A stretch of 64,000 nt of DNA from BOG-931 sp963761525 (GTDB taxonomy: Bacteria > Pseudomonadota > Alphaproteobacteria > Rhizobiales > Xanthobacteraceae): NCBI GenBank assembly GCA_963761525.1, contig CAVXHG010000010.1, forward strand, positions 248,001 through 312,000, in the 5' to 3' direction. Under the pieces are notes generated by a model. It was not told the origin of the DNA, made no database searches, and worked only from the letters and a program-made list of their open reading frames with translations. The translations under genes were made by a program, and so were the position numbers. This document shows, piece by piece, positions 6,409 to 15,535 of the stretch. The first letter of the stretch is position 1; each line of letters starts with the position of its first letter.

Positions 6409-9003
6409 TTACTTCGGCAGTTTCTGCCGAACCTTACCGATAGTTGCCCACGGATCGCGCTTGAACTGCTTTTTCAGGTTGAGCACTGTGAACTCGGCAG
6501 CGCTCTTGCTGCGGCCAAGCTGCTCCCACGACAACGGTGCAGATACCGCAGCGCCCGGACGCGCACGAGTCGAATAAGGCGCAACCGACGTCGCCTCGCG
6601 TGAATTGCGGAAGTAATCGATAAAGATTTTTCCCTTGCGCAGGGACTTCGTCATTTTGCCGACGTATCGATTTGGACTGTCTGCGGCCATGCCGAGCGCA
6701 ATACGCTGGCTGAAATTCTTGGCATCCTCCCAATCAGCGTCCGCGACCGGAAGCACGACATGGACGCCTTTGCCGCCCGACAACTTGACGAAACTCTCAA
6801 GCTTAAGCGCCTTGAGCCGGTCGCTCGTTTCGCGCGCGCCTGCCACGATGTCCTTCCAGCTAACGCCATCACCAGGATCGAGGTCGAACACGATGCGGTC
6901 ACAGGCTTCGAGGTTGTCGAGCCGTGAGCCGCGAACATGAACCTCGAGAGCGCCGGTTTGAACCAGCGCCACAAGATCGTCGAGCTTTTCCACGGCGATG
7001 ACGTCGTGCTCCTTGGCATTGACGGTGTGCCGCAACGGCGATTGTTTGATATTGGACGCGATGTGCTTTTGGAAAAATTGCTCGCCGCCAATTCCCTCCG
7101 GAGCGCGCACAATGGCCAGCGGCCGGTCGACGATATGCGGTCCCATCAAATCCCAAACGCTGACATAGTATTCCGCGAGCTGCTGCTTGGTAACTTCGGC
7201 ATCGGGCCAATAAATACGATCCGGATGGGTGAGATGCACGTTGGCGATGACCGGGCTGTTGCCGGGACTCGGCTTACCCGCAGGTTTGCGCGCCGCAGTC
7301 TTGGTCGATGACTTCGCTTTTTTGGCCATTGTCGCCACCGTCTTCTGCTCCGCGGGAACCTCACGTACGACTTCACCTGCCGGCTTGTCCTCACGCAATC
7401 CTTTGTAGGACGCCTGACGCAACAGATTACCGTGAGTCACGCCACGAAATTCGACCTCGGCTACGAGTTTCGGCTTGACCCAGATCACATCTTTACGGCG
7501 CTCATCCTTCGGCACCTCGACAGGCGCTTTACCGGCTTTGAGGGCTTTAAGCTTCCGCCAGAGATCATGCGCAATCTCACGCGTGTAGCCAGTGCCGACC
7601 CTGCCCGCATAACGCAACTCACCGTCCTCATGCGCAGCCACCGTCAGCGCGCCGATTGAATTTGGAACAGCGGTCGAAGGCGTGAAACCGACGACGACAA
7701 ATTCCTGCGCATTGTGGCATTTGCTCTTGATGAAATTCTCGGAACGCCCGGAGCGATAAGGTGCATCACGAAGCTTCGACACAACGCCTTCGAGGCCCAA
7801 ACTGCAGGCGTGCCTGAGCACCACGTGGCCGTCGTCATCGAGATGACCGACGTTTTGGATAAGGCTGTTTTCGTCCTCTGTCTTCAGGAGACGCGCGAGA
7901 GCCGCCTTGCGTTTGACGAGCGGCTCGTCCCGCAGATCGCGTCCGTCAAGATAGAGCAGATCGAAGGCATGGTACCGCAGCCGATCGTATCGGCTGTCCT
8001 TCAGGTCGTTTTGCAGCAACGAGAAGCTGGAAATACCGTGGTCGTCTTCGGCAACCAGTTCACCATCGATCAGTGCACTAACCGCATTGAGTGGCGCAAC
8101 CGCCTGCGCAATCGGCTTAAAACGATGCGTCCAGTCCAGCCCTTTTCGTGTGAGCAAGCGTACCTTGCCATGATCGAGCCGCGCTTCCAGCCGGTAGCCA
8201 TCGAGCTTGATCTCATGCAGCCATCGATCGCCCTGCGGTGGACCTTCGTGCAGCGTGGCAAGGCAAGGCGGCACGAAATCGGGAAGGCGCGCATCAGATG
8301 CCGGTTTACCCGTCCCGCGGTCTGTGGCCGCGTTGAATGCCTTGGTCCGCGCCTGTTTGCCCTTTGTGGCGGTGTTAGTTGCTTTTTCGAGCGTGGCGTT
8401 GCCGGCGCGATTGCTGTGCCAGACCCGCTTCTTTCCCTTGCCGCTGGCGATATCGTCGATTGAACGGCCGGTCACGGCCGACAGCGGCTCCTCATCGAGA
8501 ATGTCCTTCGCACGGGGGCCGCGCGCATCGTCGTCGCTAGCCTTGATCAAAAGCCAGTTCTGATGCTTGTCCCGCGGCCGCGAGCGCATACGCACCAGGT
8601 GCCAGCGGCCGTGCAATTTTTCACCGTGCAGTTCGAAATCGAGGTGGCCTTTGGCATAGCCCTTGTGCGGATCGGCTTCCGGCTCCCACGTTCCACGATC
8701 CCAGATCATGACGGTGCCGCCGCCGTATTCGCCTTGCGGAATCGTACCCTCGAATTTGTTGTATTCGATCGGATGATCCTCAACGTGAACCGCAAGCCGC
8801 TTCTGGTTCGGGTCAAGGCTGGGACCGCGCGCGACCGCCCAGCTCTTCATAACGCCATCGAGCTCCAGCCTCAGATCGTAGTGCAACTGACGCGCCGCGT
8901 GCTTTTGAATGACGTAAGCATAACCGGTGCGGCGGCCCTTATGTCCGCGCGGCTCGGATGTAACATCGAACTTTCGCTTCTTGCGATAGACGTCGAGCAC
9001 CAA
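6409..9003 (-). CDS. ligD: ATP-dependent DNA ligase D (NHEJ, three domains)
   Basis: The 864-residue protein is the multifunctional end-joining ligase. The N-terminal 3'-phosphoesterase shows HYDLRLELDG and IPQGEYGGGTV (residues 40-110). The central ligase has HEIKLDGYRLEARL with the adenylated Lys (about 265) and DGELVAEDD. The C-terminal primase/polymerase has VFDLDPGDG and KLSGGKGVHVVLP (about 705-755). The phosphoesterase-ligase-polymerase order is common in Rhizobiales. A TTG at 9003 and a GTG at 9000 are both possible starts. It follows the Ku gene by 19 bases on the same strand, forming a compact two-gene NHEJ operon for repairing double-strand breaks, often important in stationary phase. 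Confidence 0.95.
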   Translation of the reverse strand: MVLDVYRKKRKFDVTSEPRGHKGRRTGYAYVIQKHAARQLHYDLRLELDGVMKSWAVARGPSLDPNQKRLAVHVEDHPIEYNKFEGTIPQGEYGGGTVMIWDRGTWEPEADPHKGYAKGHLDFELHGEKLHGRWHLVRMRSRPRDKHQNWLLIKASDDDARGPRAKDILDEEPLSAVTGRSIDDIASGKGKKRVWHSNRAGNATLEKATNTATKGKQARTKAFNAATDRGTGKPASDARLPDFVPPCLATLHEGPPQGDRWLHEIKLDGYRLEARLDHGKVRLLTRKGLDWTHRFKPIAQAVAPLNAVSALIDGELVAEDDHGISSFSLLQNDLKDSRYDRLRYHAFDLLYLDGRDLRDEPLVKRKAALARLLKTEDENSLIQNVGHLDDDGHVVLRHACSLGLEGVVSKLRDAPYRSGRSENFIKSKCHNAQEFVVVGFTPSTAVPNSIGALTVAAHEDGELRYAGRVGTGYTREIAHDLWRKLKALKAGKAPVEVPKDERRKDVIWVKPKLVAEVEFRGVTHGNLLRQASYKGLREDKPAGEVVREVPAEQKTVATMAKKAKSSTKTAARKPAGKPSPGNSPVIANVHLTHPDRIYWPDAEVTKQQLAEYYVSVWDLMGPHIVDRPLAIVRAPEGIGGEQFFQKHIASNIKQSPLRHTVNAKEHDVIAVEKLDDLVALVQTGALEVHVRGSRLDNLEACDRIVFDLDPGDGVSWKDIVAGARETSDRLKALKLESFVKLSGGKGVHVVLPVADADWEDAKNFSQRIALGMAADSPNRYVGKMTKSLRKGKIFIDYFRNSREATSVAPYSTRARPGAAVSAPLSWEQLGRSKSAAEFTVLNLKKQFKRDPWATIGKVRQKLPK

Positions 9004-9022
9004 AACACTTCACCAATTACGG

Positions 9023-9901
9023 TCAGCTTGCATGCTTAACCCGCTTGCTCTTGCTGGTCTTGCGTGCGGGCGTATGCGAGCGCGTTGCCCGGCTCTTGCG
9101 TGATGACGAGGCATCATCTGCGCCACTGTGCTCCGATCGCACAGAGCGCCGTAACGCATCCATCAGATTGATGACGTTGTTAGGCCGTATCGGCGCCGGT
9201 GGTGGCGTCTTCCCAGCCTGCTTCGCCTTGACCAGCGCTTTGAGGGCGTCCTCGTATCGATCCGAAAATTTCGATGGATTGAAGTGGCCACGCTTGGTCT
9301 TGAGGATGTGCTCGGCGAGTTCGAGCATGTCTTTGGGGACTTTCTTGTCCTCGATTTCGGAGAAGTATTCACCGGAGTCGCGGATTTCGTCCTGCTGGCG
9401 CAGCGCCGTGGCCTTGATCCCCTGGTCGAGCGGTTCAAGCATCAAAAGGTGCTCGTGGTTGTAAAGCACGACCCGGGCGAGCCCTACCAATGAGGTGGAG
9501 GTCATAGCGTCGCGGATAACCGCAAAGGCTTCAGCCCCGACATCGTCGTCGGGAAATATATAATAAGGCGTATCGAGGTAAATTTCGTCGATATCCTTAC
9601 GGGGCACAAAAAACTCGATATCGATGGTGTGGGTGCTTTCCAGCGCCACTCGATCGAGTTCTTCCGGTTCCAGCAGGACGTAGGAACCGTCGGACGCCTT
9701 ATAACCCTTAACACGGTCCTCTTCGGGAACTTCTTCCCCGGTTTCGGCGTCTACCTGCTTAAAACGTATGCGGTTACCGGTTTCCCGATTGAGGATATTG
9801 AACCGGATCCGATCTTTCGTCGAGGTGGCTTGAACCATTGCGATGCTGCAGGAGACCAATGAAAGCTTCAAAAACCCCTTCCAATTCGCTCTCGGCGCCA
9901 T
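9023..9901 (-). CDS. ku: Non-homologous end-joining protein Ku
   Basis: This 292-residue protein matches bacterial Ku in length and sequence, for example WKGFLKLSLVSCSIAM at the start, VEPEELDRVALESTHTIDIE-like text, and KRGHFNPSKFSDRYEDALKALV near residue 215. Ku forms a homodimeric ring that threads onto broken DNA ends and recruits LigD. The C-terminus is a basic Ser/Arg/Lys tail, typical of rhizobial Ku and thought to affect DNA binding. It heads the ku-ligD pair. The 211 bases between it and dxs hold no gene I can support. Confidence 0.95.
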   Translation of the reverse strand: MAPRANWKGFLKLSLVSCSIAMVQATSTKDRIRFNILNRETGNRIRFKQVDAETGEEVPEEDRVKGYKASDGSYVLLEPEELDRVALESTHTIDIEFFVPRKDIDEIYLDTPYYIFPDDDVGAEAFAVIRDAMTSTSLVGLARVVLYNHEHLLMLEPLDQGIKATALRQQDEIRDSGEYFSEIEDKKVPKDMLELAEHILKTKRGHFNPSKFSDRYEDALKALVKAKQAGKTPPPAPIRPNNVINLMDALRRSVRSEHSGADDASSSRKSRATRSHTPARKTSKSKRVKHAS

Positions 9902-10112
9902 GGCAAAGCTCCCAAAACTACCTAGTTATAAGGGGCTACAATGCTTGGGAGTTCCCGGGCGGGGAACCCGGCAAATTGCCCTCCCTGTCTGAAAGGTGTA
10001 CAGCCTACAAATTCATGTGTGGGCGTGAGGTTGGGGCGCGCGCACTAGACCCCGATAAACGTTGTAGGCGACCCGCCGTTAAGGCGATCAGGCGTCGATT
10101 AAGGAGCATAGA

Positions 10113-12053
10113 GTGACTGTTGTTTCGAAAACCCCTTTGCTCGACCTCATCAAGACACCCGAAGACCTAGAAGTCCTGAAACCCGACCAGCTCCGCCAGG
10201 TTGCCGACGAACTCCGCAAGGAAACCGTCGACGCTGTGGCTGTGACTGGCGGTCATCTTGGCGCCGGCCTCGGCGTGGTCGAGCTCACGGTCGCGTTGCA
10301 TTATGTCTTCAATACTCCCGATGATCGCGTCATCTGGGACGTTGGTCACCAAGCCTATCCGCACAAAATCCTCACGGGCCGCCGCGACCGCATCCGTACT
10401 ATTCGCCAGGGTGGTGGTCTATCCGGATTCACCAAACGCGCTGAAAGCAAATACGACCCGTTCGGCGCCGCTCACTCCTCGACTTCGATCTCCGCCGGGC
10501 TCGGCATGGCCGTCGCCCGCGATCTGCAGGGCAAGCAGAATAACGTCATCGCTGTAATCGGCGATGGCGCGATGTCCGCCGGCATGGCCTACGAGGCGAT
10601 GAACAACGCCGGCGCGATGGATTCCCGTCTGATCGTCATTCTCAACGACAATGACATGTCGATTGCGCCACCGGTTGGTGCGTTGTCGGCTTATCTTGCC
10701 CGCCGTGTTTCGGGTCGCGCCTACAATCGCGTGCGCAAGATCTTCCGTCAGGTTGCCAAACGCATGCCGACGAAAATGTTGCAGCAGCGCGCCATGGCGA
10801 TGGAGGAATATGCGCGCGGCATGGTCACCGGCGGCACGCTGTTTGACGAGTTGGGCTTCTTCTATGTCGGCCCGATTGACGGCCACAATCTCGATCACCT
10901 GTTGCCGGTGCTGAAGAATGTGCGTGACATGAAAAATGGGCCCGTGCTCATTCACGTCGTCACCCAGAAGGGCAAAGGCTACGAGCCCGCTGAAAAATCC
11001 GCCGACAAATATCACGGCGTCGTCAAATTTGACGTCGCGACCGGCGCGCAGGTCAAATCCAAGCCGACCGCCCCCGCCTATCAAAAGGTGTTCGGCGAGA
11101 GCTTGATCAAAGAGGCCCGCAAGGACGACAAGATCATCGCCATCACTGCCGCGATGCCGTCCGGCACCGGCGTCGATCTGTTCCAGAAAGAATTTCCGAA
11201 GCGCACTTTCGACGTCGGCATTGCCGAACAACACGGCATAACCTTTGCTGCCGGGTTGGCGACTGAAGGTTATAAGCCTTTCGCAGCGATCTATTCGACC
11301 TTCCTGCAGCGCGCTTACGACCAGGTGGTGCATGACGTCGCCATCCAGAGTCTGCCGGTGCGTTTCGCGATGGATCGCGCCGGGCTCGTCGGCGCCGATG
11401 GCCCGACCCATGCCGGTTCGTTCGACGTCGCCTACCTCGGCTGTCTGCCCAATTTCGTTCTGATGGCCGCCGGCGACGAAGCCGATTTGGTGCACATGGT
11501 CGCCACCGCCGTCGCGATCGACGATCGCCCGTCGGCGCTACGCTATCCGCGTGGCGAAGGCCGCGGTGTGCCAATGCCGGACGAAGGCAAGCCGCTAGAA
11601 ATCGGCAAGGGCCGCATTCTGCGTGAAGGGACCAAGATCGCGCTGTTCTCATATGGCGCACGTCTGGGCGAATGCCTCAAAGCGGCCGATGAGCTCGCCG
11701 CAGCGGGCCTATCGACCACGGTGGCGGACGCCCGTTTTGCCAAACCGCTCGACATTGATCTCCTGCTCCGCCTGGCGCGAGAGCACGAAGTGCTCCTGAC
11801 AATCGAAGAGGGCTCGATCGGCGGATTTGGTTCGTTCGCCTTGCATACGCTTGCCGAGCACGGCGCACTCGACCGCGGCCTGAAGGTGCGATCGATGGTA
11901 TTGCCCGATCTGTTCATCGACCAGGATTCACCAAACGCGATGTACGCGCGCGCCGGCCTCGACGCCAAAGGCATCGTCGCCAAGGCTTTCGAAGCGCTCG
12001 GACAGAACATGCGGGGCGAAGTGGTCAAGCTGCCCGAGGCACGGCGGTACTGA
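10113..12053 (+). CDS. dxs: 1-deoxy-D-xylulose-5-phosphate synthase
   Basis: The 646-residue product is the first enzyme of the MEP isoprenoid pathway and condenses pyruvate with glyceraldehyde 3-phosphate using thiamine diphosphate. Visible signatures include DVGHQAYPHKILTGR, HSSTSISAGLGMAVA, the TPP/Mg site GDGAMSAGMAYEAMNNA (about residues 150-166), and the transketolase-like HDVAIQSLPVRFAMDRAGL. Translation starts at GTG 10113 after AAGGAG; no ATG fits the N-terminus. It is followed by a strong hairpin, so it is probably the last gene of its transcript. Confidence 0.97.
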   Translation: MTVVSKTPLLDLIKTPEDLEVLKPDQLRQVADELRKETVDAVAVTGGHLGAGLGVVELTVALHYVFNTPDDRVIWDVGHQAYPHKILTGRRDRIRTIRQGGGLSGFTKRAESKYDPFGAAHSSTSISAGLGMAVARDLQGKQNNVIAVIGDGAMSAGMAYEAMNNAGAMDSRLIVILNDNDMSIAPPVGALSAYLARRVSGRAYNRVRKIFRQVAKRMPTKMLQQRAMAMEEYARGMVTGGTLFDELGFFYVGPIDGHNLDHLLPVLKNVRDMKNGPVLIHVVTQKGKGYEPAEKSADKYHGVVKFDVATGAQVKSKPTAPAYQKVFGESLIKEARKDDKIIAITAAMPSGTGVDLFQKEFPKRTFDVGIAEQHGITFAAGLATEGYKPFAAIYSTFLQRAYDQVVHDVAIQSLPVRFAMDRAGLVGADGPTHAGSFDVAYLGCLPNFVLMAAGDEADLVHMVATAVAIDDRPSALRYPRGEGRGVPMPDEGKPLEIGKGRILREGTKIALFSYGARLGECLKAADELAAAGLSTTVADARFAKPLDIDLLLRLAREHEVLLTIEEGSIGGFGSFALHTLAEHGALDRGLKVRSMVLPDLFIDQDSPNAMYARAGLDAKGIVAKAFEALGQNMRGEVVKLPEARRY

Positions 12054-12084
12054 TCCGCCGATCCGGCAGTTCATTAAGATCTTG

Positions 12085-12115
12085 GATGCCCGGTCAAAAG
12101 CCGGGCATCTTGCTT
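12085..12115 (+). terminator. Rho-independent terminator after dxs
   Basis: A perfect 9-bp stem GATGCCCGG/CCGGGCATC encloses the loop TCAAAAG and is followed by TTGCTT. It lies 31 bases past the dxs stop and just before tlyA. The T tract is short, so termination may be partial. Confidence 0.65.
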
Positions 12116-12128
12116 ATAATCGTCCACC

Positions 12129-12860
12129 ATGATGAGCCGAGAACGTGCCGATCGCCTTTTGGTCGCGCGTGGCCTGTTCGAAAGCCGCGCCCGGGCCCAA
12201 GCCGCTATTGCCGCGGGCTTGGTCAGCGCTGACGGCGTGCGCGTACGGAAGCCATCCGAGGAGATTTCTTCCAACGCCAACATAGAGGCTGTTGCGGAAC
12301 ATCCTTTTGTATCGCGTGGTGGCGTCAAGCTCGCGGCGGCGCTCGATCACTTCTCGATCGATGTCAAAGGACGCGTCTGTCTCGATATCGGCGCCTCAAC
12401 CGGCGGATTTTCCGAAGTATTGCTGCTGCGTGGCGCGAAACTCGTTTACGCGGTGGACGTCGGCACTGCGCAGCTTCACCCGCGGCTGCACGGCCGTAAC
12501 GAGATTGTTTCGCTCGAACAGACCGACGTCCGCAAGCTTGATCCAGCGCAGTTCACTGAGACGCCCGACTTTGCCACGGTGGATGTGAGCTTTATTTCCC
12601 TGAAACTGGTTTTGCCGGCGATAGGGGCGCTGCTGAAACAGCGCGCAACCGTCGTTGCGCTCATCAAGCCGCAGTTCGAGACTCAGCGTAGCGCAATCAA
12701 AAAAGGTGTTGTACGCAGTCCATCAATTCACGCGGCGATTTGCGACGATATCGCCGCATTCCTTGGTTCACTCGGCTGGCGCGCCGGTGGCGTCATGCCG
12801 TCGCCCATCTTCGGCGGTGATGGTAACCGCGAGTTTTTGATCGAGGCCGAACGTGGTTGA
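12129..12860 (+). CDS. tlyA: TlyA family rRNA 2'-O-methyltransferase
   Basis: The 243-residue protein begins with an S4 RNA-binding domain (RADRLLVARGLFESRARAQA, residues 5-24, and LVSADGVRVRKPSE) followed by an FtsJ-type methyltransferase (CLDIGASTGGFSEVLL, about residues 83-98; DVSFISLKLVLPA). TlyA proteins methylate the 2'-hydroxyl of cytidines in 16S and/or 23S rRNA; the older name 'hemolysin A' is misleading. Two adjacent ATG codons at 12129 and 12132 are possible starts. It overlaps the next RNA methyltransferase gene by eight bases, so the two form an rRNA-modification operon. Confidence 0.92.
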   Translation: MMSRERADRLLVARGLFESRARAQAAIAAGLVSADGVRVRKPSEEISSNANIEAVAEHPFVSRGGVKLAAALDHFSIDVKGRVCLDIGASTGGFSEVLLLRGAKLVYAVDVGTAQLHPRLHGRNEIVSLEQTDVRKLDPAQFTETPDFATVDVSFISLKLVLPAIGALLKQRATVVALIKPQFETQRSAIKKGVVRSPSIHAAICDDIAAFLGSLGWRAGGVMPSPIFGGDGNREFLIEAERG

Positions 12861-14088
12861 GCGTCTGGTGATCGATCGTCTCGGTCATCGCGGCGATGGC
12901 GTGGTCGATCATAGCCCTGAGCCTATTTTCGTTGCCGGCGCCCTGCCCGGCGAAACCGTCGAAGTCGAAAATGTTCCAGGCCATCCGGACCGGCGGCAGC
13001 TTCTTCGTGTCGACGACCCGAGCCCTGAGCGCATTACGCCGATCTGCCCGCACTTCGGCGTCTGCGGCGGATGCGCCACGCAACACATCGATGCCTCGGT
13101 CTATCGCGCATGGAAACGAGGTCTTGTCGTCACGGCCCTCCAGCAAGCCGGCGTCGACGCACCGGTCGGTGATCTGGTCGATGCCCATGGCGATGGCCGC
13201 CGCCGTGCTGTCTTTCATGCGCGCGGCGGCCACAACGTGATCGAAGTCGGATTTTCGGCCGCGCGTGCTCACCGCATTATCCCCATAGACCGCTGCCCGG
13301 TACTGGCAAAAAGCCTCGACGGCGCGCTCAAAGCCGCATGGGCGATCGCCGAATTGCTGCTACCGGCGAAGAAACCACTCGACATCCAGGCGACTGCGAC
13401 CGACGCCGGGCTTGATATCGATGTGCGCGGTTCGGGCCCGCTAACCGTCTCGCTGGCGGCTGGTTTGGCGAAACTGGCAGCCGCACAAAATCTGGCCCGA
13501 GTGACCCGCCACGGCGAACTGATCACACAGCAACGCCCGCCAACCCTGCGCATAGGTAAAGCGATTGTATCCCTGCCGCCGGCAGCGTTTTTGCAAGCCA
13601 CTGCGGCTGGCGAAGCAACGCTGGCGCAACTGGTTATTGCCGCATGTGCCGGCGCGAGGATCGTCGCTGACCTGTTCGCCGGTGTCGGACCTTTCGCACT
13701 GCGGCTTGCCGAACAAGCCCGCGTATTTGCTGCCGACAATGACGAACCCGCGCTATCCGCACTCAAGCGCGCTGCGGCAGTGACTGCCGGGCTCAAAGCG
13801 GTCGAGGTGAAAAAACGCGACCTGTTCAAGAACCCACTGGTGACGGAAGAACTCAACGATTTCGACGCCGTCGTGTTCGATCCGCCGCGACAGGGCGCGC
13901 AGGAACAGTCGCGCAGATTAGCTGCGAGCAAGGTTTCGACGGTCGTTGCTGTGTCGTGCAATCCGGCGACGCTGGCCCGCGATATGCGGCTTCTGGTCGA
14001 TGGCGGCTATCGGCCGACTTCGGTCACGCCGGTCGATCAGTTTCGTTACTCAGCTCATGTCGAGATTGTCGCTCGACTGGAGCGGTAA
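12853..14088 (+). CDS. Class I RNA methyltransferase, RlmD/TrmA family
   Basis: This 411-residue protein has a TRAM-like RNA-binding N-terminus (VERLVIDRLGHRGDGVV), a cysteine cluster CPHFGVCGGC (about residues 58-67) that binds a [4Fe-4S] centre in RlmD, and a SAM-dependent uracil-5-methyltransferase domain with VADLFAGVGPFALRLA and the catalytic SCNPATLARD (about residue 375). Members make m5U in 23S rRNA or tRNA; the iron-sulfur motif favours an RlmD-type role. The GTG start overlaps the end of tlyA. Which nucleotide is modified cannot be decided from sequence. Confidence 0.9.
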   Translation: MVERLVIDRLGHRGDGVVDHSPEPIFVAGALPGETVEVENVPGHPDRRQLLRVDDPSPERITPICPHFGVCGGCATQHIDASVYRAWKRGLVVTALQQAGVDAPVGDLVDAHGDGRRRAVFHARGGHNVIEVGFSAARAHRIIPIDRCPVLAKSLDGALKAAWAIAELLLPAKKPLDIQATATDAGLDIDVRGSGPLTVSLAAGLAKLAAAQNLARVTRHGELITQQRPPTLRIGKAIVSLPPAAFLQATAAGEATLAQLVIAACAGARIVADLFAGVGPFALRLAEQARVFAADNDEPALSALKRAAAVTAGLKAVEVKKRDLFKNPLVTEELNDFDAVVFDPPRQGAQEQSRRLAASKVSTVVAVSCNPATLARDMRLLVDGGYRPTSVTPVDQFRYSAHVEIVARLER

Positions 14089-14181
14089 CGCCGCGTCGGC
14101 TTGTCGGACCGGGACTGGGGGCATGTTCTATACGCCCGATTTTGTTAGTCTGCCGGCCGCCAAAAGAAGCAGGAGCATGAA

Positions 14182-14907
14182 ATGGCTGAGAAAAAGGTGC
14201 CTTACCAAGTCAACGGCAGGCAGTTCGAGGGCATGATCGTCTATGACGACAGCGTCGGGGGAAAGCGGCCGGCCGTTTTCATGCAGCCAGACTGGAAGGG
14301 GGTCTGCACTGACACGATTGGACAGGCCCGTACTGTTGCCGGCAAGGATTACGTGGTGCTGATGGCCGATATGTTCGGCGCTGGGTACGGGGACAAACCA
14401 AAAGGTCCCGATCAGCTACGGGCCGGAATGTTGGCAGTACACAAGGATCGCCCCTTTACAATCGCCTGCGGCAAGGCCGCCCATGATGCGCTGCTTGCCG
14501 AAGCGAACACACTCGGCCTGATCGATACCGCAAAGAAAGTCGCAGTCGGCTACTGCGCCGGCGGCGGTTACGTTCTCGAACAGGCCCGCGACGGCCTGGA
14601 TTTCAAGGCAGTCGTGGTTTTCCACGTCACAAATCCCAATCCAGTGATCGCCGGAACGCCCTGCAACATCAAAGGCCGGGTGTTGGCCGTCCACGGCGCG
14701 GCGGATCCGATCACGCCAAAGCCCATGATGGATGCATTCGAGAAAGAACTTGCCGCCGCCAAGGTTGACTGGGAGATCATGATGTTCGGCGGTGGAGTAC
14801 ACTCATTCTGCGATCTGACAGCGAACACAGACGCGACACGCTACGACGAAAAGCTTTGCCGCAAGTCCTACATGTTGATGCGCGATTTCTTCGCCGAGAC
14901 GCTGTGA
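14182..14907 (+). CDS. Dienelactone hydrolase family protein
   Basis: The 241-residue alpha/beta-hydrolase has the nucleophile elbow GYCAGGGY with Cys (about residue 121), an acid in HGAADPIT (about 178), and the histidine in GGGVHSFCD (about 213). This Cys-Asp-His triad is diagnostic of dienelactone hydrolases, which open lactones in chlorocatechol degradation, but many members are general esterases. No aromatic ring-cleavage genes lie beside it, so the substrate is unknown. AGGAGCATGAA provides a clear ribosome site for the ATG at 14182. Confidence 0.88.
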   Translation: MAEKKVPYQVNGRQFEGMIVYDDSVGGKRPAVFMQPDWKGVCTDTIGQARTVAGKDYVVLMADMFGAGYGDKPKGPDQLRAGMLAVHKDRPFTIACGKAAHDALLAEANTLGLIDTAKKVAVGYCAGGGYVLEQARDGLDFKAVVVFHVTNPNPVIAGTPCNIKGRVLAVHGAADPITPKPMMDAFEKELAAAKVDWEIMMFGGGVHSFCDLTANTDATRYDEKLCRKSYMLMRDFFAETL

Positions 14908-14926
14908 ACGCACCGAGCGGCAGCGA

Positions 14927-15535
14927 TCACACCACGTAGAGACGATCCGGCAGCATATTAGGTGAGCCATCGGGCGGCGCGTGCGCGGCAAGGACCGCGC
15001 CGCACCGTTCTATAGCGGCCACGAAACCCGACGCGATTTTGCCGTCTTGCATATGGCCGGTCAGCGCATCGATCGCCGCCTGCCATTCCGAATTATTGAC
15101 TTTTTGCGCAATCCCTTCGTCCGCGACGATGCGGGCATAGTGCTCTGCTAGTGACACATAAATAAGCACGCCGCACCGATTGGTCGTTCTCGAGATACCG
15201 CGCAGGACAAACTGCTCGATCGCTGCACGATGCGCCCGCGCGCGCTTTACCGCACCCGGTACAAGCAGCAGTCGGAGCGGCATCAAGGAAAACAGGAAGC
15301 CAACGACGATAAAGACCGCAAGCTGAATCAAATAAATCTTTTGAACGCTCCACGGGGTCCAAAGGATCAGCGGCAACGGGGTGGCGAGCGCCAAGACACT
15401 CGCCCAGAGGATTGGGATGTAGACATACGCCGACGAGGCGTGGGCCAGCACACAGACGACCTGGCCGCAGGTTCGCTTTTCGGCCTCGCGGATGGCCGCC
15501 GAAACGGCCTCGTGGTCTTCCTTGCTAAGCTGCAT
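14927..15535 (-). CDS. TPM-domain membrane protein (third of three)
   Basis: This protein of about 202 residues has two hydrophobic segments (YIPILWASVLALATPLPLIL and IQLAVFIVVGFLFSLMPL, residues 40-90) and a C-terminal half resembling the TPM/DUF477 domain (RCGVLIYVSLAEHYARIVAD). The ATG at 15535 overlaps the preceding gene's TGA by one base (TGATG), so translation is probably coupled. It belongs to the lemA-TPM-TPM-TPM operon. The molecular function of this domain in bacteria is not settled; links to photosystem repair phosphatases in plants and to envelope quality control have been proposed for the family. Confidence 0.8.
   Translation of the reverse strand: MQLSKEDHEAVSAAIREAEKRTCGQVVCVLAHASSAYVYIPILWASVLALATPLPLILWTPWSVQKIYLIQLAVFIVVGFLFSLMPLRLLLVPGAVKRARAHRAAIEQFVLRGISRTTNRCGVLIYVSLAEHYARIVADEGIAQKVNNSEWQAAIDALTGHMQDGKIASGFVAAIERCGAVLAAHAPPDGSPNMLPDRLYVV

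Noticed and set aside
7714..8463. 249-residue plus-strand frame inside ligD
   Set aside because: Antisense to the conserved ligase domain; no domain or ribosome site.
9838..10116. 92-residue plus-strand frame before dxs
   Set aside because: Overlaps the ku start and has low-complexity composition with no family resemblance; the gap is better left as non-coding.
10419..11495. 358-residue minus-strand frame
   Set aside because: Entirely antisense to dxs, whose frame has clear conserved motifs; a byproduct of GC-rich codon use.
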